In this document: one piece after another, positions 25,827 to 34,051 of the stretch
Numbering within the stretch: the first letter of the stretch is position 1
How the letters are laid out: every line of letters begins with the position of its first letter
NCBI RefSeq assembly: GCF_002217655.1
Contig: NZ_NEWK01000002.1
Coordinates: 1 to 39,163, forward strand
Length of the DNA stretch: 39,163 nt
Direction of reading: 5' to 3'
Source of the DNA: Geobacillus thermocatenulatus
Lineage (GTDB): Bacteria > Bacillota > Bacilli > Bacillales > Anoxybacillaceae
Position numbers and translations under genes: made by a program
Notes under the pieces: generated by a model
Database searches by the model: none
What the model was told of the DNA's origin: nothing
Seen by the model: the letters and a program-made list of their open reading frames with translations, nothing else

Positions 25827-26843
25827 TTGAAAAAAGTAACGATGGCCGATGTTGCGAAATTGGCCAACGTTTCGAAAAGCACCGTGTCGCAATACTTAAA
25901 TAAGCGCTATGAGTATATGAGCGAGGAGACGAGAAAACGCATCGCCGAGGCGATTGAAGAGCTTGGGTATCAGCCGAACATCATCGCCCGCAGTTTGAAG
26001 CAAAAGACGACAGCGACCATTGGCGTGATTGTTTTTAATATGCTTCATATGATGACAACGCAAGTGCTGCACGCCATTGAAGAGGAATGCCAAAAGCGCG
26101 GGTTTCAAGTGATCGTCTGCAATTCCGGCGATGATCCGGATAAGGAAAAAACATATGTTGATACGCTGCTGGCGAAGCAAGTGGACGGGTTGATCGTGTT
26201 TCCAACAGGGAAGAACGAGGACGTCTATCGCCGTCTTGTCGAGGAACGGTTTCCGCTTGTGTTTGTCGACCGGATGGTGCCGGGAGTGGAGGCAGACAGC
26301 GTGCTGCTTGATAATGCAGGTGCAGCGGAAATGGCGGTTCAGTATTTCGCTTCCCAGGGACGCGATCGGATTGCGATTGTCACCCCGCCGCTTGTCTCTT
26401 ACAACGTGCCGCGGATGGAGCGGTTGGAAGGGTTTCGGGCGGCTATGCGCAAAAGAGGGCTGGACGTTGAAGATGGGAACATCATCGCCGCTGATCCGGA
26501 CGCGCTGCCGGAAGTGTTGAAACAGCGATTTGCCGAACCGAGGCGGCCTAATGCCTTGTTTGCGATCAACGACTTGACGCTGATGGGGGTTTTGCGGTTT
26601 GTGAAAGACGCAGGGGTTCGTGTGCCGGATGAGGTGGCGATCATCAACATCGATGATGTGCCGTTTGCCGATATTTACACGCCGGCGCTGACAACGATCG
26701 CCCAGCCGACGTTTGCGATGGGGAAAAAAGCAGCTGAGCGCGTGTTTGAACAAATGAAAGTGAAAAAAGCCGACGGTCCGCGCGTATTTCGTTTCTCCCC
26801 GACATTGATGGAACGGACATCGATCAGGCGGGGGAAGGAATGA
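25827..26843 (+). CDS. LacI-family regulator of gluconate genes
   Basis: A 338-residue LacI/GalR-type repressor. The N-terminal helix-turn-helix and hinge read VTMADVAKLANVSKSTVSQYLN followed by a YEYMSEETR segment, then GYQPNIIARSLKQ near 50-62. The periplasmic-binding-protein-like effector domain has IGVIVFNMLHMMTTQ, LIVFPTGKNEDVYRRL, VFVDRMVPG and the typical FAINDLTLMGVLRF and ALTTIAQPTFAMG blocks. The open frame extends to 25749, but the predicted transcript starts near 25767; TTG 25827 follows GAGAGGGA and gives the normal family N-terminus. Its stop is 17 bp before the kinase ATG, and the operators lie around its own promoter and the permease gene. It probably responds to gluconate or a phosphorylated product. 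It is not the GntR-type regulator used by Bacillus subtilis for the same pathway. Confidence 0.9.
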   Translation: MKKVTMADVAKLANVSKSTVSQYLNKRYEYMSEETRKRIAEAIEELGYQPNIIARSLKQKTTATIGVIVFNMLHMMTTQVLHAIEEECQKRGFQVIVCNSGDDPDKEKTYVDTLLAKQVDGLIVFPTGKNEDVYRRLVEERFPLVFVDRMVPGVEADSVLLDNAGAAEMAVQYFASQGRDRIAIVTPPLVSYNVPRMERLEGFRAAMRKRGLDVEDGNIIAADPDALPEVLKQRFAEPRRPNALFAINDLTLMGVLRFVKDAGVRVPDEVAIINIDDVPFADIYTPALTTIAQPTFAMGKKAAERVFEQMKVKKADGPRVFRFSPTLMERTSIRRGKE

Positions 26844-26860
26844 AGAAGGGAGGAGAAACG

Positions 26861-28405
26861 ATGGCGATTCATGAGGACGTCGTCATTGGGATTGATATTG
26901 GAACGACAAGCACGAAAGCGGTTGTGTTTGACGGACAGGGGAAGGTGCTGGCTTCTCACGCCGTCGACTATCCGATCATCCAGCCGCATCCGGGGTTTGC
27001 CGAGCAGGATCCCGATGAACTGTTCGCGGCGGTCGTTCAAGCGGTCGGGGCGGTGACGATCCGCCACGGCATCCGCCCAGAACAGGTGAAAGCGATGGGT
27101 TTGAGTGCGGCGATGCACTCAATTATGGCGCTTGACGAGTCGGGCCGGCCGCTCACCCGTCTCCTCATTTGGGCGGACAACCGAAGCGTTGCGCAAACGG
27201 AGCGGCTGTTGAAAGAGCAAAACGGGCTTGCCATTTACCGGCGGACGGGGACGCCCATCCATCCGATGTCGCCGCTATCGAAATTGCTTTGGCTCAAGGA
27301 AGAGCAGACGGACGTATTTCAGCAAGCACGGCGGTTTGTGTCAGTAAAAGATTATGTGTTGCACCGTCTGTACGGCGACTATGTCGCCGACCATTCCATG
27401 GCATCGGCGACGGGCTTATTTCGGTTGGACACGCTCGATTGGGACGAGGAGGCGCTTGCGCTTGTCGGCATTCGCCGCGACCAGCTACCGCGGCTCGTTC
27501 CTGCCACGCATATTATGACTGGCATGAAAAGAGAATGGGCGGAAAAAATGGGAGTCGCTTCAGATGTGCCTGTTGTCGTCGGAGCAAGCGACGGCGTGCT
27601 CGCCAATGTCGGCGTCGGGGCGGTGCTCCCAGGTGAAGCGGCCATCACGATCGGAACGAGCGGGGCGGTGCGGACGATTGCCGCGGCTCCGACGACGGAC
27701 GAAAAAGGGCGGACGTTTTGTTATGCGTTGACGCCCGGCTATTGGGTCGTCGGCGGACCGACGAACAACGGCGGCATTTTGCTTCGCTGGCTGCGCGACG
27801 AGTTCGGCGCCCACGAGCGGGAAGTGGCGAAAAAGCTCGGCATGGATCCGTATGACTTGTTGACGAAATACGCGGAACGCGTCCCGCCGGGGGCGGAAGG
27901 GCTTGTGTTTTTGCCGTTTTTGTCGGGTGAGCGGGCGCCGTACTGGAATGCGAACGCGCGCGGGACGTTTTTCGGCCTTGGCCTTCATCATAAGCGCGAG
28001 CATTTCATCCGCGCTGTCATGGAAGGCGTCTGCTTCAGCATTCTCTCGGTCGCTTTAGCCATTCGCGACGTCACCGGGCCGATGACGGAAATCCGCGTCT
28101 CGGGCGGATTCGCCAAATCGCCGTTTTGGCGGCAAATGCTTTCTGATATGCTCGGCAAACCGCTCATCGTGCCGCAGACGCACGAGGCGTCGGCGTTGGG
28201 GGCGGCTGCGGTGGCGCTTTACGCATTAGGCGAGCTGCCATCGCTGGAAACGGTAAAAACGTGGATCGACACGACAGCCCGTCATGAACCGAAGGAAGAA
28301 CATACGCTCATTTACGCTGAACTGTTTGACTTGTATGCCCGCTTGTATGAGCGGCTGAAAGCGGAGTTTGACATCATCGCCGCGTTTCAGCGGCGGAGTG
28401 GGTAA
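26861..28405 (+). CDS. gntK: Gluconokinase (FGGY family)
   Basis: A 514-residue sugar kinase producing 6-phosphogluconate from gluconate and ATP. The N-terminal phosphate loop is GIDIGTTSTKAVVFD. Other FGGY landmarks are FAEQDPDE, LIWADNRS near residue 100, GASDGVLANVGVGA and ITIGTSGAVR near 255-265, GGPTNNGGILLRW near 297, and the C-terminal RVSGGFAKSPFWRQ. Length agrees with Bacillus GntK. ATG 26861 has GGGAGGAG six bases upstream; the alternative ATG 26840, overlapping the regulator stop, has a poorer site. Two operator palindromes follow the stop, and the permease gene comes next. Confidence 0.94.
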   Translation: MAIHEDVVIGIDIGTTSTKAVVFDGQGKVLASHAVDYPIIQPHPGFAEQDPDELFAAVVQAVGAVTIRHGIRPEQVKAMGLSAAMHSIMALDESGRPLTRLLIWADNRSVAQTERLLKEQNGLAIYRRTGTPIHPMSPLSKLLWLKEEQTDVFQQARRFVSVKDYVLHRLYGDYVADHSMASATGLFRLDTLDWDEEALALVGIRRDQLPRLVPATHIMTGMKREWAEKMGVASDVPVVVGASDGVLANVGVGAVLPGEAAITIGTSGAVRTIAAAPTTDEKGRTFCYALTPGYWVVGGPTNNGGILLRWLRDEFGAHEREVAKKLGMDPYDLLTKYAERVPPGAEGLVFLPFLSGERAPYWNANARGTFFGLGLHHKREHFIRAVMEGVCFSILSVALAIRDVTGPMTEIRVSGGFAKSPFWRQMLSDMLGKPLIVPQTHEASALGAAAVALYALGELPSLETVKTWIDTTARHEPKEEHTLIYAELFDLYARLYERLKAEFDIIAAFQRRSG

Positions 28406-28416
28406 AGGGAGGAAAA

Positions 28417-28513
28417 CTAAATCGATTTAGCTAGCTATGATCGGGCGCTAAATCGATTTAGCTCTTGCCTTCAAAGAACTGAAAACGTTTGCTTTGTTCA
28501 CTAAATCGATTTA
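28417..28513 (+). promoter_or_regulatory. Three operator palindromes and a cre before gntP
   Basis: CTAAATCGATTTAG occurs intact at 28417-28430 and 28448-28461, and CTAAATCGATTTA at 28501-28513, matching the operator before the regulator gene. TGAAAACGTTTGCT (28480-28493) is a near-consensus cre. The 31-bp spacing of the first two and 53-bp spacing of the last two are close to three and five helical turns, which would put all three on one face and favour looping. A promoter for the permease gene is expected between them but no clear -10 is seen. Confidence 0.75.
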
Positions 28514-28539
28514 TCTCAAAGATAAAGGAGGAGCTTGTG

Positions 28540-29889
28540 ATGGGAATCGCCATTGTTGTTGCTGCTATTATCGTGTTATTATTGCTCATTACTATGGCGA
28601 AAATGCATCCGTTTGTCGCACTCATTTTAGTGTCTGTCGGCGTCGGACTGGCGATGGGCATGCCGCTTATCGCGCCGTCTCCGGAAACGCCGGGCATCAT
28701 TGATTCGATCAAGGCGGGGCTTGGCAATACGCTCGGCTTTTTAGCGATTGTCTTGGCGCTTGGGACAATGCTCGGCAAAATGATGGCCGAATCAGGCGGC
28801 GCTGAGCGCATTGCGAAAACGTTGATCGACCGCTTCGGCCAAAAACGCGTCCATTGGGCGATGATGGTCGTCGCCTTTTTAGTCGGGATTCCGGTCTTTT
28901 TCCAAGTCGGGTTTGTCTTGCTTATTCCGCTTGTCTTTACGATTGCGATGGAAACGGGCATTTCACTGGTCACGATCGGTATTCCGCTTGTCGCTGGTTT
29001 GTCCGTCGTGCATGGGCTTGTCCCTCCGCACCCGGCGGCGATGGCGGCAGTCGGCATTTTTAAGGCGGATGTCGGAAAAACGATCCTTTACTCGATCATC
29101 GTCGGCTTGCCGACTGCCATTATTGCCGGTCCGCTGTACGGCAAATGGATCGGTTCGCGCCTGTACAAAAAAGTGCCGACGGAGATTGCCGAACAGCTTG
29201 TGCAGCATAAAGAAGCACGTGAGCTTCCTGGCTTTGGCAATACGCTGTTCACGATTTTGCTTCCGGTCATTTTGATGTTGGTTGCCTCGGTTGCGAATGT
29301 AACGCTGGATCAAAAATCGGAAGCAGCGAAAGTGCTGCGCTTTATCGGCGACCCGATTGTTGCGCTTTTGATTGCGACGGTTTATTCGTTCTTTAGCTTG
29401 GGTTACGCCCGCGGATTCAACCGGGACAAGGTGCTTCAATTCGCCAATGACTGCCTCGGACCGGTCGCGAACATTCTGCTTGTCATCGGGGCGGGCGGCG
29501 CATTCAACAAAGTGTTGCTTGATTCCGGCATCGGCGAACAAATCGCGGAAGTGGCGAAACACTCGCACTTCTCTCCGCTCCTGTTAGGATGGGGCATTGC
29601 GGCGCTCATCCGTGTAGCGACGGGGTCAGCGACTGTCTCAATGATGACCGCTGCCGGCATCGTTGCCCCCATCGCGGCTACCATGCCGGGAACGAATATG
29701 GAACTGCTCGTCTTGGCGACCGGCGCGGGTTCATTGATCTTGTCGCACGTCAACGATTCTGGCTTCTGGATGATCAAGGAGTATTTCGGCATGACGGTAA
29801 AAGAAACACTCATGACATGGACAGCGATGGAGACGATTATTTCGGTGGTGGCGTTTGTCTTCATTTTGTTATTGAATATGGTTCTCTAG
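28540..29889 (+). CDS. gntP: Gluconate permease (GntP family)
   Basis: A 449-residue gluconate:H+ symporter with about 12-14 hydrophobic helices. GntP-family blocks are present: MHPFVALILVSVGVGLAMG near residues 22-40, LGNTLGFLAIVLALGTMLGKMM near 60-80, VPPHPAAMAAVG near 165, GAGGAFNKVLLDSG near 320 and LILSHVNDSGFW near 402-413. ATG 28540 follows AAAGGAGGAGC; in-frame upstream codons overlap the third operator and are excluded. It imports the substrate of GntK. No 6-phosphogluconate dehydrogenase gene follows, unlike the Bacillus subtilis gnt operon. A terminator lies 12 bp after the stop. Confidence 0.94.
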   Translation: MGIAIVVAAIIVLLLLITMAKMHPFVALILVSVGVGLAMGMPLIAPSPETPGIIDSIKAGLGNTLGFLAIVLALGTMLGKMMAESGGAERIAKTLIDRFGQKRVHWAMMVVAFLVGIPVFFQVGFVLLIPLVFTIAMETGISLVTIGIPLVAGLSVVHGLVPPHPAAMAAVGIFKADVGKTILYSIIVGLPTAIIAGPLYGKWIGSRLYKKVPTEIAEQLVQHKEARELPGFGNTLFTILLPVILMLVASVANVTLDQKSEAAKVLRFIGDPIVALLIATVYSFFSLGYARGFNRDKVLQFANDCLGPVANILLVIGAGGAFNKVLLDSGIGEQIAEVAKHSHFSPLLLGWGIAALIRVATGSATVSMMTAAGIVAPIAATMPGTNMELLVLATGAGSLILSHVNDSGFWMIKEYFGMTVKETLMTWTAMETIISVVAFVFILLLNMVL

Positions 29890-29901
29890 CCTTTTCTAGG
29901 C

Positions 29902-29941
29902 AAGACGCTCGTTTTTAGAAGAACGGGCGTCTTATTTTTAT
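29902..29941 (+). terminator. Intrinsic terminator after gntP
   Basis: The stem AAGACGCTCGTT (29902-29913) pairs with AACGGGCGTCTT (29922-29933) with one G-T pair and an 8-base loop, followed by a T-rich tail. It ends the gluconate operon. Confidence 0.85.
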
Positions 29942-29950
29942 ATGTCCTTT

Positions 29951-29990
29951 TGTCATATTTTATATTATAATTATGTAATAAAAAATGACA
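29951..29990 (+). promoter_or_regulatory. Two TnrA/GlnR-type boxes before the chemoreceptor gene
   Basis: TGTAATAAAAAATGACA (29974-29990) matches the consensus TGTNANAWWWTMTNACA at 16 of 17 positions, and TGTCATATTTTATATTA (29951-29967) at 15 of 17. TATAAT (29966-29971) lies between them and is a candidate -10, though its -35 is poor. The stronger box sits only 16 bp before the likely start codon. That favours GlnR-like repression, or a degraded promoter, over TnrA activation from -50. Confidence 0.6.
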
Positions 29991-30006
29991 TAAGGAGTGA
30001 CGCCTG

Positions 30007-30867
30007 TTGATTTTTGCGAGACGTGGGGAACGAAAAACAAAGTGCGAACTGGATCAGCCTCGACGTGAGGACACTGAGGGAGGATCGCAACAAATTGCAA
30101 GGCAAATTGTCGTGGCTGTCGATCAGCTCAAAGCGGTGATGGAACAGATGAAGATAGCAGCGCTTTCGCTGAATGACATTTCCGATTCAAGCCGGAACAG
30201 TGCGGCAGAGCTGATGGATCACAGCGAGAAAACGGTGGAGTATACGGAAAAAGTGGCGAACAAAATGCGGACAATCGAGGAGGCGGCTAGAGAAATCGCT
30301 GCATCTTCGCGTGATATGTATGCGAGCAGCCAGCAGTTTTCCGAACATTGGCTGCATTCATGGAATTCATTGGAGACGTTGCAAAAAGAAATTCGAACAC
30401 TGCGCTCCCATCATGAAACGTTGTTGAAACAAATGGACCATCTCGTTCATCATTCGCGACGCATCAATGAAATTATATCAGCGATCGGCGATATTTCACA
30501 GAAAACGAAAATTTTGTCGCTCAATGCCAATATTGAGGCGGCTCGTGCGGGAGAACATGGGCGCGGGTTTGCGGTTGTGGCGCGGGAAATCGGCATGTTG
30601 GCGAACCAAACGTCGGAAGCTGTCCAACAAACACAGGATATTTTGTCTCTGATTCAACGCGAAATCGCAGCGACAACCGATATCGTTCGCGAAGAAACAA
30701 AGCAAATCGATGTCGAAGAGAAAGAAATGGAAGCGATTATGTCATTCCTTCATTCGCTGCAGCGGCGGCTGAATGATATGACGGACCTCGTCTCCTCTTC
30801 TGTCCGGTCAGCGTCTGGGCAGTCGGACAGCGTGAAAGAAATCGCCGTTCTCCTAGAAGGCCGGTGA
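30007..30867 (+). pseudogene. Soluble methyl-accepting chemotaxis protein, 5' part (interrupted)
   Basis: This is the first 282 codons of a chemoreceptor gene; the frame then runs into an inserted element and stops at TGA 30865-30867. There is no transmembrane segment, so the protein was cytoplasmic. Long heptad helices lead to the conserved signalling tip [24 protein letters not shown] (in two halves, near residues 159-182), followed by [21 protein letters not shown]. The start is TTG 30007 behind AAGGAG. Removing 30853-30985 joins this frame exactly to the downstream part, giving a 465-residue protein. The fragment still has the CheA/CheW-binding tip but only part of the returning helix, so it is probably non-functional. 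Confidence 0.88.
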
Positions 30868-30985
30868 AAAACCGCTGTTTGCCTTGATCGATGGGTGAAC
30901 GCGTGAAATTAGGGACTGATGCTACAAGTTTTTTTACTTGGAGAGCGGTTTCAAGAAGCTGTTCCTAGTGTAAATCACCGGCCTT
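30858..30985. mobile_element. 128-bp MITE-like insertion in the chemoreceptor gene
   Basis: Terminal inverted repeats AGGCCGGTGA (30858-30867) and TCACCGGCCT (30975-30984) bound the element. The target CTAGA is present on both sides (30853-30857 and 30986-30990); because of local symmetry the duplication could be CTAG with 11-bp ends. Removing the element and one target copy restores the chemoreceptor frame perfectly. An inner inverted pair AAACCGCT (30869-30876) / AGCGGTTT (30944-30951) would add to a stem-loop. It has no coding capacity, so it would need a transposase elsewhere. No second copy was seen in this window. Confidence 0.85.
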
Positions 30986-31537
30986 CTAGAAGAAATCGTG
31001 CAATTGAGCCGGGAAAATCAACGGTTTGTCGAGCACGTGACGGCGGATATGAACGAACAGCATGAAAGCGTCGAACAGATTTTACGCATTAATGAAGCGC
31101 TGCAAAAGACAGCGGAGGAGCTGCAACAAACGGTCGGGCGTGATTGGATGAGAGAAACGATTTCTGTCGATGATGCGGTCGTGAAAAACATGATTCAGAA
31201 ACTATCCGCTTTGCTTCAGTCAGCTCCGTTGGAACAGATGGATGAGGCCATGCACCGACGCGTGCTGGACCGATTTTTATCTGAGAATGGAGAGATTGAG
31301 GCTGTCTGGTCGAATCGTCTTGATGGGGCGTTTGTCTATTCCAATCCGCCGGCGGGCTTGGTCAACGCCAAAGTCCGGTCGTGGTTTCAGGAAGCTTGTA
31401 GAGGGACAGTGTATGTTTCCGATCCGTATGTATCGGCATTGACAAAACATCTTTGCGTCACGGTGTCCGCTCCTATTACGGATCATAACGGTCAAATTGT
31501 CGGAGTCATCGGAGCGGATTTGGCGCTTTCGAAATGA
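30986..31537 (+). pseudogene. Chemotaxis protein, 3' part with C-terminal sensory domain
   Basis: The remaining 183 codons of the interrupted chemoreceptor begin in frame at CTA 30986; a GTG at 30998 could start a 179-residue orphan product but lacks a good ribosome site. The first half continues the coiled-coil bundle (QLSRENQRFVEHVTADMNEQ). The second half is a sensory module of the Cache/PDC type at the C-terminus, with VWSNRLDGAFVYSNPP, SWFQEACRGTVYVSDPYVS and ITDHNGQIVGVIGADLALS. C-terminal ligand domains on soluble receptors are uncommon but known. The ligand is unknown; nitrogen-type control and the neighbouring urea transporter make urea or a related amide a reasonable guess. A strong terminator follows. 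Confidence 0.83.
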
Positions 31538-31540
31538 AAG

Positions 31541-31583
31541 ATGCCCCAAAAAGGCGCACATGCGCCTTTTTGGGGCATTTTTT
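31541..31583 (+). terminator. Strong intrinsic terminator after the chemoreceptor gene
   Basis: The arm at 31541-31558 (ATGCCCCAAAAAGGCGCA) is the exact reverse complement of 31561-31578, separated by two bases. The TTTTTT that follows makes it a strong terminator for the + strand, isolating the urt operon from upstream transcription. Confidence 0.9.
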
Positions 31584-31640
31584 GTTTTTCAACCTGGCTG
31601 ATTGATCGGAAGATGATTGATAATAAATATAACAAAATTG

Positions 31641-31692
31641 TGTAATAAAATATGACAATTTTGTTGAATCCGTGAAACATGGGCCTTATACT
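31641..31692 (+). promoter_or_regulatory. urt promoter with perfect TnrA/GlnR box
   Basis: TGTAATAAAATATGACA (31641-31657) fits TGTNANAWWWTMTNACA at all 17 positions. A sigma-A promoter TTGAAT (31664-31669), 17 bp, TATACT (31687-31692) puts the start near 31699, so the box centre (31649) lies at about -50. That is the position from which TnrA activates in Bacillus. The arrangement predicts induction of urea uptake when nitrogen is limiting. A 5' untranslated stretch of roughly 128 bases separates the start from urtA. Confidence 0.85.
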
Positions 31693-31826
31693 GCGAATCA
31701 AGAACAAATCCTCAAAACGGAGAATACTCATCACTTTTGAGGAACAAGGGAGGGATGTGCTCTTTTAGATGAATGAGGTATAGGAATTCATCGATTTTCG
31801 AAATGAATAGGGGGAAGGGTGTGCAA

Positions 31827-33083
31827 ATGAAACCAACATTCATGTGGAAATTATGGCTGCTTTTATGCGTCAGTGTTTTTGCTCTTGGGGGATGTGCGGC
31901 GTCATCAGCAGTGGATCAAGCCAAAAACGAGAATCAAAATGATTCATCTTCGGCTGGCAAAGAAGGGGATGTGGTCAAAGTAGGAATCCTTCACTCGTTA
32001 AGCGGAACGATGGCCATCAGTGAAGTATCGTTGCGCGATGCCGAGTTAATGGCCATTGAGGAAATCAATGCATCGGGCGGGCTGCTCGGCAAGAAGATTG
32101 AACCGATTGTGGAAGATGGAGCGTCCGACTGGCCGACATTTGCCGAAAAGGCGAAAAAATTGCTGCAAAAAGATCAAGTGGCCGCCATTTTCGGCGGTTG
32201 GACATCGGCGAGCCGCAAGGCGATGCTTCCGGTTGTGGAGCAAAACAACGGGCTGCTTTGGTATCCGGTGCAATACGAAGGGATGGAGTCGTCTCCGAAC
32301 ATCTTTTACACTGGGGCGACGACGAATCAACAAATCGTTCCGGCGGTCAGCTGGCTCTTGAAAAACCGCGGCAAAACGTTTTTCTTGCTTGGATCGGATT
32401 ACGTCTTTCCGCGGACAGCGAACAAAATCATCAAGGCCCAGTTGAAGGCCGAAGGTGGGCAAGTGGTCGGGGAAGAATATACGCCGCTCGGCCATACCGA
32501 TTATAGCACCATTATCAGCAAAATCAAACAAGTGAAACCGGCTGTCGTCTTCAATACACTCAACGGCGATAGCAATGTTGCCTTTTTCAAACAGTTGAAA
32601 GACGCTGGCATCACACCGAAAGACGTGACGGTGATGTCCGTCAGCATCGCAGAAGAAGAAATCCGCGGGATCGGGCCGGATGTATTGGCCGGTCATTTGG
32701 CTGTGTGGAACTATTTTCAGACGACCGATACACCGGAGAATAAGGCATTTGTTCAAAAGTATAAAGAAAAGTACGGGCAAGACCGCGTGACCGATGACCC
32801 GATTGAAGCGGCGTATACAGCCGTTCATTTATGGGCCGAAGCAGTGAAAAAAGCCGGCTCCTTTGATGTGGATCAAGTGAAAAAAGCGGCGGCCGGCCTT
32901 GAATACAAGGCGCCGGAAGGAACGGTGAAAATTGACGGGGAAACGCAACATCTATGGAAAACGGTGCGCATCGGCGAAATCCAAGCCGACGGACAATTCA
33001 AAGAGTTATGGAATTCCGGTCAGCCGGTGAAGCCGGATCCGTATTTAAAAAGCTACCCATGGGGGAAAGGATTAAGTGAATAG
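31827..33083 (+). CDS. urtA: Urea-type ABC transporter substrate-binding lipoprotein
   Basis: A 418-residue extracellular receptor of the UrtA/amide-binding group. The signal is [19 protein letters not shown] with the LGGC lipobox, Cys23 being lipidated. The mature part has [17 protein letters not shown], the family signature [38 protein letters not shown] near residues 145-165 and [12 protein letters not shown]. The YPVQYEG and SPNIFYTGA blocks are typical of urea/short-amide receptors rather than branched-chain amino acid receptors. ATG 31827 follows GGGGGAAGGG; the upstream in-frame codons from 31773 would put charged residues before the signal and are excluded. It is the first gene of urtABCDE, under the nitrogen promoter described above. 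Confidence 0.93.
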   Translation: MKPTFMWKLWLLLCVSVFALGGCAASSAVDQAKNENQNDSSSAGKEGDVVKVGILHSLSGTMAISEVSLRDAELMAIEEINASGGLLGKKIEPIVEDGASDWPTFAEKAKKLLQKDQVAAIFGGWTSASRKAMLPVVEQNNGLLWYPVQYEGMESSPNIFYTGATTNQQIVPAVSWLLKNRGKTFFLLGSDYVFPRTANKIIKAQLKAEGGQVVGEEYTPLGHTDYSTIISKIKQVKPAVVFNTLNGDSNVAFFKQLKDAGITPKDVTVMSVSIAEEEIRGIGPDVLAGHLAVWNYFQTTDTPENKAFVQKYKEKYGQDRVTDDPIEAAYTAVHLWAEAVKKAGSFDVDQVKKAAAGLEYKAPEGTVKIDGETQHLWKTVRIGEIQADGQFKELWNSGQPVKPDPYLKSYPWGKGLSE

Positions 33084-33143
33084 TTGCATGGGAGGAAGGC
33101 GTGTCCTTCCTTCTCGCCCAGCGGACATGAAAGGGGGACGGCG

Positions 33144-34037
33144 ATGCTTATTGACCAATTATTCAACGGGCTGAGCGTCGGTTCGATTTTGCTTTTGATC
33201 GCCATTGGGTTGGCGATCACCTTTGGATTGATGGGCGTCATCAATATGGCGCATGGTGAACTGATGATGGTCGGCGCGTATACAACCTACGTCATTCAAC
33301 AAATCTTTGCCCATCATGCGCCGCAATCAGCGGGGATGTACTTTGTCATTGCCATTCCGTCGTCGTTTCTCATCGCTGCCTTGCTTGGATGGGGGTTGGA
33401 AAAAAGCTTGATCCGCCATTTGTACCACCGCCCGCTGGACAGTTTGTTGGCGACATGGGGGATCAGTTTGATTTTGCAACAGACGGCCCGTCTCATCTTT
33501 GGGGCGCCCAACGTGGCGGTTGTGCCGCCAAGCTGGCTGGATGGAGGAATCCACTTATTTGGAGCGGTGTTTCCGTATAAACGGTTGTTTATTCTCTGTC
33601 TTGTGTTGGTGATCGTTTTCTTTCTTTATATGTATTTAACGAAAACACGAGCTGGCCGACGCATTCAGGCTGTCACCATGAACCGGCCGATGGCGGCCTG
33701 TCTCGGCATTGCCACGCCAAAGGTCGATGCTTACTCGTTTGCGATCGGTTCAGGATTGGCAGGGGTGGCGGGATGCGCGTTGACCTTGCTTGGGCCAATC
33801 GGGCCGACGATCGGCACATACTATATTGTCGATGCTTTTATGGTCGTCATTTTAGGGGGAGTGGGAAAACTGGCTGGGACGATGGTGGGAGCGTTTGGCA
33901 TTGGTTTGATTTCGACGTTCGTCGAATATTCCACAAGCGCCACCATCGCTAAAGTCATTGTGTTCGTTCTCATTATTGCGTTCTTGCAATGGAAACCGTC
34001 CGGTCTTCTTCGCTTGAGGACGCGGTCGCTCGATTGA
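33144..34037 (+). CDS. urtB: Urea-type ABC transporter permease UrtB
   Basis: A 297-residue permease of the LivH-like family with about eight hydrophobic helices. The N-terminal LSVGSILLLIAIGLAITFGLMGVINMAHGE block is the family mark (split here at GLAITFG), and RRIQAVTMNRPMAACLGI near residue 190 is the cytoplasmic loop that contacts the ATPase. ATG 33144 follows AAGGGGGACGGCG; the ORF extension to 33084 covers untranslated leader. It forms the membrane channel with UrtC. Confidence 0.93.
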   Translation: MLIDQLFNGLSVGSILLLIAIGLAITFGLMGVINMAHGELMMVGAYTTYVIQQIFAHHAPQSAGMYFVIAIPSSFLIAALLGWGLEKSLIRHLYHRPLDSLLATWGISLILQQTARLIFGAPNVAVVPPSWLDGGIHLFGAVFPYKRLFILCLVLVIVFFLYMYLTKTRAGRRIQAVTMNRPMAACLGIATPKVDAYSFAIGSGLAGVAGCALTLLGPIGPTIGTYYIVDAFMVVILGGVGKLAGTMVGAFGIGLISTFVEYSTSATIAKVIVFVLIIAFLQWKPSGLLRLRTRSLD

Positions 34038-34051
34038 GGGGAGGGAGCATC

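Noticed and set aside
26046-28003. Minus-strand frames opposite the gluconate regulator and gluconokinase
   Set aside because: Shadows of well-supported genes with no independent start signals.
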